A stretch of DNA of 64,000 bases from Aporrectodea caliginosa (GCA_020284085.1 JACEVL010000484.1:1297501-1361500), one strand, 5' to 3'. Shown: positions 10,021-21,845, counted from the stretch's first letter. Made by a program: numbers and translations. The notes: generated by a model not told the origin, from the sequence alone.

Positions 10021-12880
10021 CAGGGCCGCATTAATGGGGGTGCTAAGGGTGCTGCAGCACCCGGGCCCGCAGTTTTGAGGGGCCCGCATTTTCATAAGTG
10101 AATTTTTTAATGTGCTTGAACCAGGGCCGATGAGAGAGGGAGACCCGGGGAGTCAGTGAGGGGTTGATACCCGGGGCCCTGTTTTATGGCAGGAGCCCCT
10201 GGCAGGGGCCTGGAAATGTCTAAAACATAGTTCAAACTGAAGAAACCTGTGGGTTTTGTTTTGGCCTAATCATTAATGCAGCATGTAGGCCCTACATATA
10301 TAATTATGACGAATGCTTCATGAAACATGATACACAGTTCCACATAGGCATAGGCCTACATGTGTTGTGTCTATCTAGGTCGCCTGGTGGGTCGAAGAAT
10401 TTGACCCACAGTAGAAACGAACACAGTTGTACATCAAGATACGCGACAATATACGGCCAAGGATGATTATCTTTTTGCGTACAGGCACAGCCACTGCATA
10501 CCCTTTACTATGCCTGTGCCCATCCACGGACCCCTTGATTAGCCGGTCAACAGACTCAATCATCACTCATAACTCATAAGAATGATTTTGGATTAGCTGT
10601 TGGTGCAAAGTTAACTGATGCAGACAAATTTCGATTTCTAACTGAATTCTATAGCCTACTCCACCAGAATCGTATGCGTGGTTAGCACTTCGGATTAAGA
10701 ACCCCTCCGGTTAAATGATAATCCTAGCTGCGTCGTTATAATTAAAGGCTGTCAGACGATTTTGATTATTTCGGTCAAAACTTCTGTGGTCATATTAGGC
10801 CCTACATGTATAGTTGAATAATTGAATTACTTGAATTTGATAAAGAATGTGTCTATCAGTATTTTGAGATTCTAGAATTGACGGCCTAGAATTGATTCGG
10901 CTATGAGTTTTCTGGCAGGCATAGAATCTTTTTACTGGATGTAAATTTATTAATTGAAATTTGAGTTACTATAGGCTATCAAAATGAATAATTCTTTAAC
11001 TTAATGCTGGATGTAAGTTTCATAATAAAATTGATGCCAAATTAGCAATATTTGATATTATATTCCATTAAGTTGATGATGAATTAGAAGATAAATTATC
11101 ATAAGAACTCTGGAGCTTAATAAGGAAAGAAAGATCAGTGAAAGCCAGGAATACAAACGAGAGACAGGTGCTTCTTCAAAGTCTTGCATTTTCAATCTCA
11201 TAAAAAAGCGAACGATGCAGCAAATCAAGTTGACAATATCTTGTAAATTGTAATTGTAATTGAACATTTGCATAGCGCCACTCAGAGATTCAGAGGAGCT
11301 CCCGACCCAGGGCTCTAACAAATAAGATAGTCTTCAGGCGTTTCCGAAACAGAGGAAGAGAAAGGCTGAGCTCAAGACGCAATTCATGCGGAAGAAGGTT
11401 CCAACTGGAGGGGCCGACATAAGCAGAGCTTCTGGATTGTGCAGTTGCACCACGCATGCGAGGGACAGCCAGAAGGCCTCTGGCGGCAGAGCGCAGAGCA
11501 GAGCGACCAGGGAGTGTAGAAACCGATGTGCATAAGGCCTGGAGGTATGAAGGAGCTACCCCGAGCAGAGAGTTGCGCATAAGTGTGAGAATTTTGAATT
11601 GAATGCGCTGGGGTACAGGAAGCCAGTGAAGAGTTTCCCGAATGAAGGTAGATATGTGAGAATACTTTGGGAGACCACAAATAAGGCGGGCGGATGCGTT
11701 AAGAATGGACTGAAGCTTGGAGAGGTTTAGTGAAGAGATACCAGCAAAGATGGAGTTGCCGAAGTCAACCCTAGTACAGATCAGTGCATGGACGAGAGTG
11801 TTGACCGCGTGAGGAGAGAGTGAGTGACGGATGGTGCGAATTTGGCGTAGATGATAAAGGCATGTTCGAGAGATGCGATTGACATGGTCTGAAAATGAGA
11901 TAACTGGATCCAGGGTAACGCCCAGATCCCGAACTGAGACAGAGTAGTGGACTTCTGGGAAAGTAGCGCGGAGAAATTCCATGTCAATCTTGGCTAGTTG
12001 GGCTCTACCGCCAAGCCAGATGAATTGAGTTTTGTCAGAATTAAGGCGGAGACGGTTAGAAGGCATCCAAAGGTCCAGCGTCGTGGTGGCCTCAAGGACC
12101 CTCGCGACCAGTGAAGCAGCTGCGCTGGCTGGACCATGAGCAAAGGCTTGGGTGTCATCGGCGTACTGATGAGCCGAGACCCCTTTGAGAGTGAGTAGGC
12201 CCTATGTCTGAAAGGTCGGCGGTATAGAGAATGTAGAGGAGTGGTGCCAGGACTGAACCTTGAGGCAACCCATATGGAATAAAATTCCAGGGAGAGCGTG
12301 TGGACCCGAAGACGACAGAGAGAGAGAGAGAGCGGTCAGAGAGGAAAGAGCGGAACCAACAGAGGGCTGAATCGGCAATGCCGAAGGATTTAGATAAGCG
12401 TTCGAGGAGGATGGCATGGTCCACAGTGTCAAAGGCGGCACTGACATCGAACAGTGCGAGAAGAGTGACGTGACCGTTGTCGACTGCGCTAAAGACGTCA
12501 GCAAGAAGGCGGGTCATGAGAGATTCAGTAGAGTGGTACTTTCTAAAGCCGGATTGGAGAGGAGGCATTAGTGAGTTGGGGTCGAGGTAGTGAACGAGCT
12601 GAAGTGAAATGCATTTTTCTTTACTAGTATGTATACCGTTCAGTAGTAGAAGTGAGTTGATGATCATGTTACAGAGCGAGATGTGCAGATAGTAATGTAA
12701 CGTTAATTGTATATTGTGTCTTTACGCAGTTAATATGGCCTACTCATTAGTAAGCATGCTATAAAATAATATGTGCGTGGTGGACCGGTTGTTGTCAGAG
12801 GGGACCTTCGTGACTTCGTCAGAGGGGGGCCCACACTATTACCACAGCACCGGGCCCGCACTAGCCTTAATACGGCCCTG
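10021..12880. mobile_element. hAT-type element interrupted by a LINE
   Basis: The termini CAGGGCCGCATTAATG and (reversed) CAGGGCCGTATTAAGG match at 14 of 16 bases. The perfect 8-bp duplication TCAAGGCT lies at 10013-10020 and 12881-12888. The 2860-bp span includes a nested minus-strand LINE at about 11240-12640. I do not recognise a transposase in the remaining sequence. A shorter relative lies at 34755-34916. Confidence 0.85.
11240..12640 (-). pseudogene. 5'-truncated LINE reverse transcriptase, frameshifted
   Basis: Reading from high to low coordinates, the RT begins inside the domain (LQSGFRKYHSTESL), then LFDVSAAFDTVDHAILL, YGLPQGSVLAPLL, and after a frameshift near 12195 the catalytic YADDTQAF. 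It continues to a C-terminal region with HWLPVPQRIQFK and GPSSWNLLP, with the stop near 11290. The 3' end is an AGCGCC hairpin followed by TTCAATTACAATTACAAT, reaching about 11240. Everything upstream of the mid-RT is missing, as in typical 5'-truncated LINE insertions. Confidence 0.85.
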
Positions 12881-12984
12881 TCAAGGCTAGTGTTAAAATA
12901 TAAATCTTTTACGGTTTACAGTGACTGATCGTGGTAAAAGAATATTACAAATGCAGGCCTACCACACTACAGAAAATAAAAATA

Positions 12985-14149
12985 AGCCTATATGGGTATA
13001 TTTCACAACCGGCGTCAAATTCAGAAATAGAATTAGAGAAAAATAAAGTCATGCAAAATAAAAAAACTTTCTTACACAAATAATTTACTAGCTGTGCCGA
13101 AGCATACTTAATATTGAGCAGTGCTTAAATTTGCCAGATTTGGCCTAATTTTTTATCTTAGTTTTTTTTACTATGTGAAACACATACAACTTTGATTTCT
13201 AAATATTTACAACTCCGTTACTTAATAAATACCCAATACAATATACCGCCACTGTTTATAATTAGTGATTAATTAGTATTAAGTGTGCATTAAATTATTA
13301 CACAGCAAAATAAATTATTTTGACGACAAATTATCTACATGTACCATTAAATAAATTCATTTTAATAGAAAATAATGTAACGGAGTTGTAGTAACGGAGT
13401 TGTAAAATATTCATAATTAGGTCTCCATGCTTACCGGACGAGTTAATATACAAAAAATAGTTAGTTTATAGTGGTCAGGCTGTCAGTTTCAATATTATTT
13501 TTGAAATTAAAAAATTAAATATATACGCAAAGTGCAATAATTACCGTCACGGAGTTGTAAATCTTTTTATACTATTACATTACCGGATAAATTTCCGAAA
13601 ATTGTCAACAGAAGCAAACATCCATATTGATTTCTTGTTGGTAAAATCAATGCAGACTGGTTCCCTGCTTTCGAAGCTGCCAATTCAAAAACCGAGAGTT
13701 TTCAATTTACTCCACAGATGGCGGAAACCCATTCGTAACGGTGTTGTAACCAATATTTGAAGACAGAGGGTTTTATTTATTTTTTAATTATTTAGTTCGT
13801 TATTAAGTTAATAAAAACCATTTGGAGCAATGGATATATGTAAGTTAATGATCTAACAAAAATTATAAAACATCAGTTGAGCGCTTCAGCTGTTACCCTT
13901 ACGTAACGTTGAATTGACTCACCATTAGAAAAGACAATGCAATTTCGGGTTAAAATTGGACTTTATAATTTTTTTCTCATACTAATCATCTAAATAATAT
14001 AACAGAAATAATTTATTATAACTAACTCATGCCCTACAATGTATTTTAAAACTATAAATGATAATTTTACTCTTTGTGTAAGCCTTACGAAGGAGAAGAC
14101 GGAAATTTATCTAATTTGCCTCCGGTTGTGAAATATACCCATATAGGCT
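12985..14149. mobile_element. TIR element flanked by TA, no transposase
   Basis: The first 28 bp (12985-13012) and last 28 bp (14122-14149) are perfect inverted repeats beginning AGCCTATATGGG. Both are flanked outside by TA (12983-12984 and 14150-14151). The TA duplication suggests a Tc1/mariner-like or other TA-targeting element; this is inference. No open frame of note lies within the 1165 bp. Its interior repeats the motif GTAACGGAGTTGTA about five times on both strands. Confidence 0.75.
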
Positions 14150-14269
14150 TAGGCTAACAATAATTAGGCCTATAATTAATTAACTGATTAGTCACAGTGT
14201 TTACAGCTTACATGTGACGAAACTAAAAGAAATAACAAATTATGAATTGACAATGACAATCAATAGCCT

Positions 14270-14500
14270 ATCTCTCAAATTGTCGTGGAATTTACATACA
14301 TTCTCTGTATTCTTTTTGGCTTGCAAATTCATCAATTATGTCGTCACAATGTAGCTCACGTAGTAGACCTATATGCCACTTTCGATGCTCAACAATGTCC
14401 GACTTACAAGTCTGTCTTGCGTCATTGACTTTTTCAGTCTGTTTTTAATCAATTTGAGTTTTGAAAAGGAACGTTCACTGCTGCCGTTTGCTATCATCAG
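14270..14500 (-). pseudogene. hAT transposase C-terminal fragment
   Basis: The reverse-strand translation includes NGSSERSFSKLKLIKNRL, then MTQDRLVSRTLLSIES, two stops, and ending in LQAKKN. This is the C-terminal dimerisation region of hAT transposases of the type with ERSFSKLK. It differs from the fragment at 6010-6165, so two hAT lineages are represented. It is broken by in-frame stops. Confidence 0.7.
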
Positions 14501-14559
14501 AACAAGGTAGGCCTATATTCGCTGTGCTATCTCAACATTCGAAAAGGTGTCCTAGTCCT

Positions 14560-16251
14560 ATAGAGTCTCTTATTTGTGATTAACCGGTAAAGGAACAGTT
14601 CTGGTGACGTTTCATTACCAGGATTTCTGGCTGATTTTGAGATGAATCTGCCTGATAATGGAAACTCCAATAGAGGCCCACACGTGTGCGACAGTTTTGT
14701 ATCTGTATATTAGAATGAGTAGTTTCGAATAATTTGTTCTGAGGTTTTTGCTCATTTGTGTGGGGGCCCCAATTCGGGCGAACATGTTGAACATGCCTTT
14801 ATGACCCTCTGCCGCAGAGGGTCAAAATCCAGAGAGTTACACAGGCAGGCGGCTAAGGTGTTTGGTGTTGAAACCGCAAGGTAAGCTTATACAGGCCTAT
14901 GTGTGTGAAGTGAAGGAATCAGGATAGGATTTGTGAAACCCTATGGAACACCAATACCATGTACCGTACGCTTTAGTCAGGTTAATACCAGAAAGTTCAC
15001 CACATTTTTCCTGGTATAAAATACTATAAGACCACCGCCTTTACTGCTTACTGAACTAACAGAATGCAATAGTTCGAATCATCTATGAATCACCTTACGG
15101 AGAAGCAAGAGGCTGATGGGACACGCCGATAGCGGCTTGAAGCGATGAGAGGCTGAGGAGCTCGCAGACAACTTGATTCTGGGGCATTTATTTTTGAATT
15201 GCTAATAACATCGGAAATGTTAGATAAACTATCAAATTTTAACCACATTATTAGCCCTAATGGTAGATTCCTACCATGTAGGCCTAATAACTTTAAAATT
15301 ATTATATTATTACGTAGTTACAATGGGTCCAACTTAAATTACAGTTTGACCTATTGCCCGCGAGCCCAGTTCAGCTTGAAAGTGGCATATTGTAATTCTG
15401 GCAGTACGTTTATTAATATTTGAGCAATCACAGGTTGGCTGGTATTAAATATAAAGTCCCAAAAGTGTGTGACTTTGTTGCGGGCTTTTTGACGATTGAG
15501 GTCTTGCAATTTGAGTTATCAATGAATCAATCATTTTCGTTTATTCTCAACATCAAGATGACAGGTCGCAACTTGTAGCCTAACAGGTAGCACAAATTGT
15601 CTCAGCTCTAGCAGTTATAGTTATTAAATGGGTTGAGAACTTGAGATAGCAAATATTGTCTCAGCTCTGACAGCTAGTTACTAAAGGTGAATAATTATTT
15701 AGGCTAGTGGCAATGTAAGTTAGGGCAGCGAACGAGGTAACCAATGAGGTATATAGACTGGAGATAATGTATTTGGTAGATGTTTATGAAATAAATGACT
15801 GAATGTTGATTCTCAGCCCACTAATGCTTATAAATATCTCATCCCACGTGTCTTTTATAGAAAGCCATTCTCATCACATTCTCAATTTATGCTCCTTCTA
15901 ATTAATTAAACAATTCATCAGGCATGGACATAGTTGATAACAATTTCTCACCTTTTTGTCGCTCTAATATGAGCTCGTTTTATGGTATGATCATCCTTAA
16001 CATTCGTTCGCAAGTCGTGTTCAACCACAGTGTGCCTGATAGCGGTGTGACTATCAGGTTTTTTTAACCAATAAACGAATATAATACTAATAATCTTGCA
16101 AACTGGTAAGTTTATATCAGCATAGCTGGTAGAGTTTAGGGCCTATATGTGGACAACAGAGCTTCCTGAAACCACTTAAGACAGTGGTTGAGGTATAGTG
16201 GCGGATTCATATACTAATTACTTCTTTCGATATATTTTTTTGTTCTTACAG
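14560..16251. other. Region upstream of BTB copy 2
   Basis: There is no gene here. A hairpin (GACCCTCTG and CAGAGGGTC) lies at 14803-14823. Segment 14940-15080 is homologous to 29950-30080, 34200-34350 and 39420-39550, so it is the intergenic part of the duplicated unit. Segment 15180-15515 matches the sequence upstream of copies 1, 3 and 5. Between about 15516 and 16092 the homology is interrupted by inserted DNA ending in a SINE-like tail. The region ends in the TTGTTCTTACAG acceptor at 16251. The non-coding first exon was not found for this copy. Confidence 0.5.
16034..16092 (+). mobile_element. SINE 3'-tail fragment
   Basis: A stem CTGATAGC/GTGTGACTATCAG is followed by a T-run and CCAATAAACGAATATAATA. 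The same tail ends the SINE at 57275-57425. Confidence 0.6.
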
Positions 16252-16254
16252 ATG

Positions 16255-19200
16255 ATGGCAACAAGAGTTGAGACTGATTGGCAATCGCAGAAAACTCTGG
16301 CAGAATGCATGCGATACATGTTGGACAACGAAATATCAACAGACGTCTGCTTCGAAGTAGGACCACCGGGTGGCGAAACTCTAAAGATCCGTGCTCATAA
16401 GTACATGTTGATCTCTCGGAGTCCTGTCTTCGAGGCCATGTTCTCCAGTGGAATGACGGAGTGTAGGAGTGGTCCTGAGGCAAGGGTCCGTATTGAAGAT
16501 ATTGACGCTGATGTCTTCAAAGAAGTCCTGAAGTAGGTTGATTGTGAATCTTCAACTGCATAATATGTTTTGCAGTTCCCTTTTTAGCCTACTCCGCCAC
16601 TACACCGTCTACACGTACAGTACTCTGGTAATGACAGTCCAAAGCCTCGAAAAGGAAGAGGGCGACGTCAATAGCCTGGCAGAATCATGAGTAAATTTGT
16701 AAATTTGGACAAAATCATGAGTAAATTTTTTTAGGAGCCTTGTAACAGCACTGAGGCCCATTGCATGTCCAAATTCAAGTCATCAGATTTAAGATATTTT
16801 CGTATACGCGTAGATATATATGCATTGGTTCAAACTTTAACTTGTAGGCTCTACAAATTTATTTCCGGATGACTTCAAATTTCTTGTGTTCTCCAACACA
16901 TAATTATTTTCTAAATGCAATGTTGCATGTGGCATTATTGCTGGCTGGGTTACAAATATTATTAACTGCAGAGTTTCATAATTCTTATACTGCTTTATAA
17001 CGTCAACAGCTACCTACCATCTCATCTAATCTAATGACTTCTATAGAGCCACTATTATAATGCACAAGGCATCAATTGATGGTCTCTTCAACAGCAACAT
17101 CATCTGCGGGACATCTAATTCTAAAGCCCGTGACACAATTAGCCGACACTATTACTACATTCGTCAAATGTCCTACCATATAGGTAAAAAGGCTTACCAG
17201 TTGTAGGAATTATGTAATGCGTTTGGATATAATGCCTCAGTTTACGCCGCCTACCATAGGTACAATTTGTATTGTATTGTATCTATGTTTATATAGCGCC
17301 TCTCGCAGTGCACGCCAAGCAGAGGCGCTCCCAGTGCGAAAGACCCAGAGAAAAGAAAGAGGTCTTCAGACAACGAAAAGAGGCACTTGGCCCACCAGTT
17401 AATAAAAAGGAACGTGTCGAAGGCGGAAGCTGGTTCCATAGTGCAGGGCCAATACGCGTTTTAGCCATAGCAGTTCTCGCTCGTGGGACAAAGAGATCAT
17501 GCCGGTTTAGTGAGCGTATACTATAGCGGGCGAAGGGAAGTAGCCGAGGCCGGTAGCCGGATAAGGTCACATAGATAGGAATACTTGGGAGCTCGGCCAG
17601 TATGCGACCGGTAGATGAATGAAAGTACCTTGAGCTGAACCCGAGCAATGAGAGGGAGCCAATGAAGGTGGTCAAACCTGAAAGCAGAGATGTGGGATGA
17701 ACGAGGATGTCGGGATACTAGGCCTACCATTTGTAGGAATTATGTAATGCGTTTGGATATAGGGCCTAGGCCTCAGTTTACGCCGCCTACCATGGGTACA
17801 AATATGTAGGAATTATTCTATCAACCAATAAAAACATTTTATTGCCTCCGTTTCAACAGATACAAGTATAAATTTAAGTATAAGTATAAATCAGGCTCTG
17901 ATTGGAAACGCCACAATAGGAGCCCTGAAGGGATCGAGATCCCGCTAATAAGGGTCACCTAGATGAGTATTTAAAAAAAAACAAATGCAATTAGCCTAAC
18001 AGCAAAAGTAAGTCCTCTAACCAAGGTTAAGTTTAAAAATCACGAGTAGCATAAGGCGTTGCTTCTCATTGAAGTGAATCAGTATCGTAACTAAACAAAT
18101 CAAGATCAACATAGCCAACTGACAAGGACATTAATTACGGTGCAATAAATCGCGGGGAAATGCGTATGGATAACACCGGTTTAAGCTTCATTTTAAGTTG
18201 ATTTTGGTTTTTATGCTTGTGAATGTGAGAGTAAGTTATTAATTTAAATAAATTGTCTATTTTAAGATACATATTTCTGTGAGACCTTGATCTAACTCTT
18301 GTTTGTTTCTGCAGCTACATATATTGTGAAAGCATATCAATACGTCCTGACTCAGCCGCGTATGTGATGTACGCTGCTAAGAAGTATTTGCTGCCCAAGT
18401 TGATCAGAGAATGTAGCAAATGTCTTTCAGAGAATCTCAATACCAATAACGTTATTCATATTCTGGAGCAGTGTTTGAACTTTAATCACGAGCAACTCAT
18501 AAGCGACTGTCTTAAACTGATTTCCGTGAACGCGAAAGATGTTTTCGCTAGATCAGAGATTTTGTCTGCATCTCGACAGGTAATGGAAGCTATACTTGAG
18601 GTAACTATTCCATTAAGAGAGTCAGTCATATATGAAACTACTATTAATTGGGCTAAACACCACCTTCCAGCAGAAAATCCGACTGACCTGCAGATCAGAG
18701 AGACAGTTGGTGACCTACTATACAAGATTCGCTTTCCAGCTATGAACCCAAGTGAATTTGCTGAAATTAGTGCAGGAAATTATGTATTGACATTGGAGGA
18801 GAAAGAATCCATCTATTACTTCTTATCGACAAAGAAGAATAACTGTGAACTGAAATTTCCGACTGAGCGGAGAATGGGCGAGGAAGTCTGGATAGATCGA
18901 ACAATAGCTTATGTCGCTCCACAATTTTGTGCAACACCAAATGCAGGTGCATGTGTAGGAGTTGATGCGCTTGATTTCAAGACTAATCAAGACATACTGC
19001 TAACTGGCATTGGTTTATATACGGCAGACAAAGGGAAAGGATATGATGTTGATGTGGAAATTTTGCAGTCGGTCAACTCTCTATTCAAGAAGAGTGTTAC
19101 GGTACCATATTCTGTAGATTCGATTCATTTTAAAATTTTGTTGGACGAACCAATAGTCATTCTAGCTGGAATTCTTTATTCAGTTAAAGCTTTGTCTCAT

Positions 19201-19344
19201 GACCGTATCCGCCATTATGGAGTATATTGTCAACCGGTATGCACCAAAAAAACAGTTACATTTACGTTTTCGAGTCACACAGAGTCACAATTAACTTCTG
19301 AGAGACGCGGTCAAATTCCACGATTATATTTCTGCTATTTGTAA
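16255..19344 (+). CDS. BTB-BACK-PHR protein, copy 2 (BTBD6-like)
   Basis: Coding exons are 16255-16532 and 18315-19344, 435 aa. The base change ATC to ATG just upstream adds an in-frame ATG at 16252, so one extra Met is possible. Splice sites and phase are as in the other copies. The BTB exon is almost identical to copy 3. BACK is slightly short: the stretch after LEVTIPLRESVIYETTINWAKHHLP lacks a few residues that the other copies have. In the PHR domain the segment after EEVWIDRT is longer and unlike the others (a GACVGVDALDF stretch). The intron holds two minus-strand LINE pieces, and the 3' UTR holds hAT copy B. The AATAAA at 20704-20709 may serve this gene. Function as a cullin-3 adaptor is inferred by family. 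Confidence 0.9.
17268..17720 (-). mobile_element. LINE 3' fragment in intron of BTB copy 2
   Basis: The reverse strand encodes an RT C-terminal region in two overlapping frames: HLHWLPLIARVQLKVLSFIY, then ARTAMAKTRIGPALWNQLPP and a final SFRCLKTSFFSL. The 3' end is a GAGAGGCGCTATATAAAC stretch plus TACAATACAAT tail. About 75 bp of intron DNA occurs on both sides (17196-17267 and 17727-17805), which would be a very long target duplication. Confidence 0.8.
17819..18157 (-). mobile_element. CR1/L2-like LINE 3' UTR fragment in intron of copy 2
   Basis: On the reverse strand it reads from a region ending at the conserved TTAGCGGGATCTCGATCCC hairpin (17932-17945) to a CAATAAAATG...TTGGTTGA tail. 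Copies 1, 4 and 5 have the uninterrupted intron sequence here (TGTAGGAATTAT joined to an AAATGCGTAGGGATA-like stretch), so the insertion site can be seen. Copy 3 carries the same insertion. Confidence 0.7.
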
Positions 19345-20760
19345 TATGATTCAATTTGTTCAAGAGATGTAAACTTTTTAATGGCTTACAGTAATAGTTC
19401 TGGTTGAATTATTTAATTCAATCACTTAAATATTTGTTTGTTAACATATTTTAACCGATATTGTTTAGTTAGTTTTAACCTGAGGACTTGTGCTCCATAA
19501 TTGTACAGGTAGGCTACAATGAACTCAAGGACATAAGGGTTATGGTCATCGTCCACGTTACTGCTGGTCAATTTTCGTCTAGGCTATCAATCCATCTCCG
19601 TTCAACTGACACGCGACGTAGCAGTTGTGCTTTCTTTTTTACATGTATCTGGTTACAGAAGTCACTTGCTAGTATACCTGTATCACACTTGCAGAGGCGC
19701 AACCACGGTCCAGAAGTTGGGGGGGACCTACTAGAATGTCTGAGTGGGGAGGGGGAATTGCGAGCGCCGAAGGCGCGAAGCTGCAATTGCCGAAGGCAAG
19801 AAGCCCCTAACGGCTAGGGGGTATGGGGGAGCGTCGTAAGCTCCCCCATCGGGGTCTGGGGGCCCCAGAAGCCGACGCAATTTTGAGCATTTGATGTCAA
19901 ATGGAGTACATTTTAGACTCTAATGTACCTCAAATTTTTCACCGATGATTTCGATATAAAAGTACCTAAACCATCTAAACCTGTGAAAAAATATGAGTAT
20001 AGTATGTGAATAAACTGAGATTTTAGGTTTTAGAAGAACACCACTCGCAGTCGCATCATTAAAAATTGAAATGTCCTCCTAGTCGAATTTTAAAAAGCGA
20101 GATTAGTAAAGTTTTAGAGTGAAATTATACCGCAACATTCTGCACTGAATTCTGATAGACTTGAATTTAGCCTGACCCATTATTTTATCGGCAGCAGGGG
20201 GAAGGACCCACTAGAACGTCCGAGTGGGGGACTGCGAGTGCGGAAGGCGCACAGCAGGTACAGCCGCGATTACGGAAGTAAAGAAGCTCCTAACGACTAG
20301 GGGTACGGGGAGCGTCGTAAGGTCCCCATCCCCAGAAGCCGACGCAATTTTGAACATTTGATACAAAATGGAATGCATTTTGGGTTCTTGTTTACCTAAA
20401 AAAATTCAAAAGTTGGAGGGGACCGTCCCAACCTGTTCGAAAGTTGGGGGGGACGCGTCCCACGGGTCCCATAGGGTGGTTGCGCCTATGCACACTTGAG
20501 AAGTTATCCAGAGGTTGATAATGCAATGATGCATTACGTTTACAACAATATAGCCGTTGGGCAATTGTCCGCATACTGGACTGAATGCTTTCTTGTGATC
20601 TGTGTGTTTAAGAGTAATATCTTTCCGTCAAATATACGCTGATGGAACCAGTTGCCTAACAACGTACACCATTAGGTTTTTGCCTTTGTGCTGTCATTGA
20701 ATGAATAAAAATAATATCTTTCTTGCTTAACTGTGATTTTGTGTTCTCAAGTCTGCAATA
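19345..20760. other. 3' flank of BTB copy 2
   Basis: This is the likely 3' UTR, homologous to that of copy 3 but split by hAT copy B. The best polyadenylation signal is AATAAA at 20704-20709, matching 29635-29640 of copy 3. If the transcript runs that far it contains the whole transposon. Confidence 0.5.
19692..20490. mobile_element. Non-autonomous hAT element, copy B
   Basis: It has the same termini and interior as the element at 6880-7680, nearly base for base, with a length of 799 bp. The 8-bp duplication CACACTTG (19684-19691 and 20491-20498) differs from that of copy A, so this is an independent insertion and not part of the gene duplication. It lies just downstream of BTB copy 2. Confidence 0.92.
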
Positions 20761-20844
20761 TGTAGGCATACATGTATATCTTGAAAAGTATGGCTGCACT
20801 ATGTAAGCCACCAGTTACAATTACTATCGCCAAAGTCTCTTTAT

Positions 20845-20912
20845 TGTAATTTTAATTGTAATTGAACATTTGTATAGCGCCACTTGAGAGTATTCAGAGG
20901 CGCTCTTTATGC
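20845..20912 (-). mobile_element. LINE/SINE 3'-end fragment
   Basis: Reverse-strand AGAGCGCCTCTGAATA...AGTGGCGCTATACAAATG followed by TTCAATTACAATT matches the 3' end of the LINE at 11240. Only the terminal hairpin and tail are present. Confidence 0.6.
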
Positions 20913-21490
20913 AGAAGCACATAATTATATAGACTATAGTCAGTGCTCGCTGTAAGAATATCATGATAATTATATTTGTTTCCCTAAGAATAACAGCTAT
21001 AGTAGCCTAGACAATTCAATCGCATGGAGTTTATTTTACATGCAAACACTCTTCATTTGGAGATTTCTTTAGCGTCTATAGTCTAATATGTCGTGTAATG
21101 TAAATCTTCAAAATTTCTCATCGCCACACAAAAGCCGCGTCAGGGAGTCCAGCTTATGTACCGGCGCTATATCAAATCAAATCCGCAATAGCCGCCAACG
21201 GCGCCAAGACAGACTCCTAGGAGGTCAGGCCTAAGAGACAGCGATACGGACGTGACAATCGGTGATGATGGTGGTGGTCGCGTGTGGTGACGCACGAGTA
21301 GAATCAGGATAGGACAGTTTGAAGAGTTCGGTTTTCTCCAACAAGTAGCCTACTAGGCCTATAAGGCAACATAGTTGAAGCGCTGGCATTCATTATTCAT
21401 TCAATGTTAATTAATAATTATTATTAATTAACATTGAATGAGTAATGAATGCAAGTCAGGTTCAACGATTATGGTCTAGTGATTAGCGTA
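20913..21490. other. Non-coding stretch
   Basis: No gene is recognised. It includes the palindrome at 21387-21451. Confidence 0.4.
21387..21451. repeat. 65-bp near-perfect palindrome
   Basis: Two arms of about 32 bp, starting CATTCATTATTCATTCAATG, mirror each other with one mismatch and almost no loop. Weaker symmetry continues outward (GTTGAA near 21374 and TTCAAC near 21463). It is likely a fold-back MITE or a cruciform-prone sequence. Confidence 0.8.
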
Positions 21491-21494
21491 TGTA

Positions 21495-21703
21495 TGTATG
21501 TATGAGCACTTGATACAGCGCCCCTTCAAGATTTCTACTCAGAGGCGCTCCCGACTACAGCGCGGACACTGAATCGGAGTTTCACGCCGAAGCGCATGAG
21601 CAATTGCGAGTGAAGGACTTGCCCAGGGTCCCTACGCGGCGGCTTCAGGTGGATTCGAACCCGCAACCCTCCGATTGCAAGGCACTGAATATACCCTAGT
21701 GGT
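21495..21703 (-). mobile_element. tRNA-derived SINE, type A
   Basis: On the reverse strand it has a B-box-like GGGTTCGAATCC, a middle domain GGGACCCTGGGCAAGTCC, and a 3' end GGGAGCGCCTCTGAGTAG...GGGGCGCT followed by a CATACATACATA tail. The tRNA head is cut short. It forms an inverted pair with 21951-22184. Confidence 0.8.
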
Positions 21704-21845
21704 TAGGTGCTGAACTGTCAATCAATGCAGAGGTTCAGACACCTCCAATTAGCCTAAGGCAGAACTATTATGTTCCAAGATTCAATCTGCACCCCTATTG
21801 CCAACTGCGCTATAATGAGTACAATATTGACCGTATACCAGTGTC
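21704..21845 (+). mobile_element. tRNA-derived SINE, type C, fragment
   Basis: It starts CTAGTGGTTAGGTGCTGAACTGTCAATC and continues through a damaged B box to TGCACCCCTATTGCCAACTG and ATAATGAGTACAATATTGACC. The same order of motifs occurs at 43385-43680 and 48969-49195. Confidence 0.6.

Noticed and set aside
10125..10180. Possible small hAT MITE (CAGGGCC ... GGCCCTG)
   Set aside because: Short ends only and no matching 8-bp duplication outside.
17289..17675. 128-codon minus frame as a host gene
   Set aside because: Translation matches the LINE reverse transcriptase C-terminus, not a host protein.
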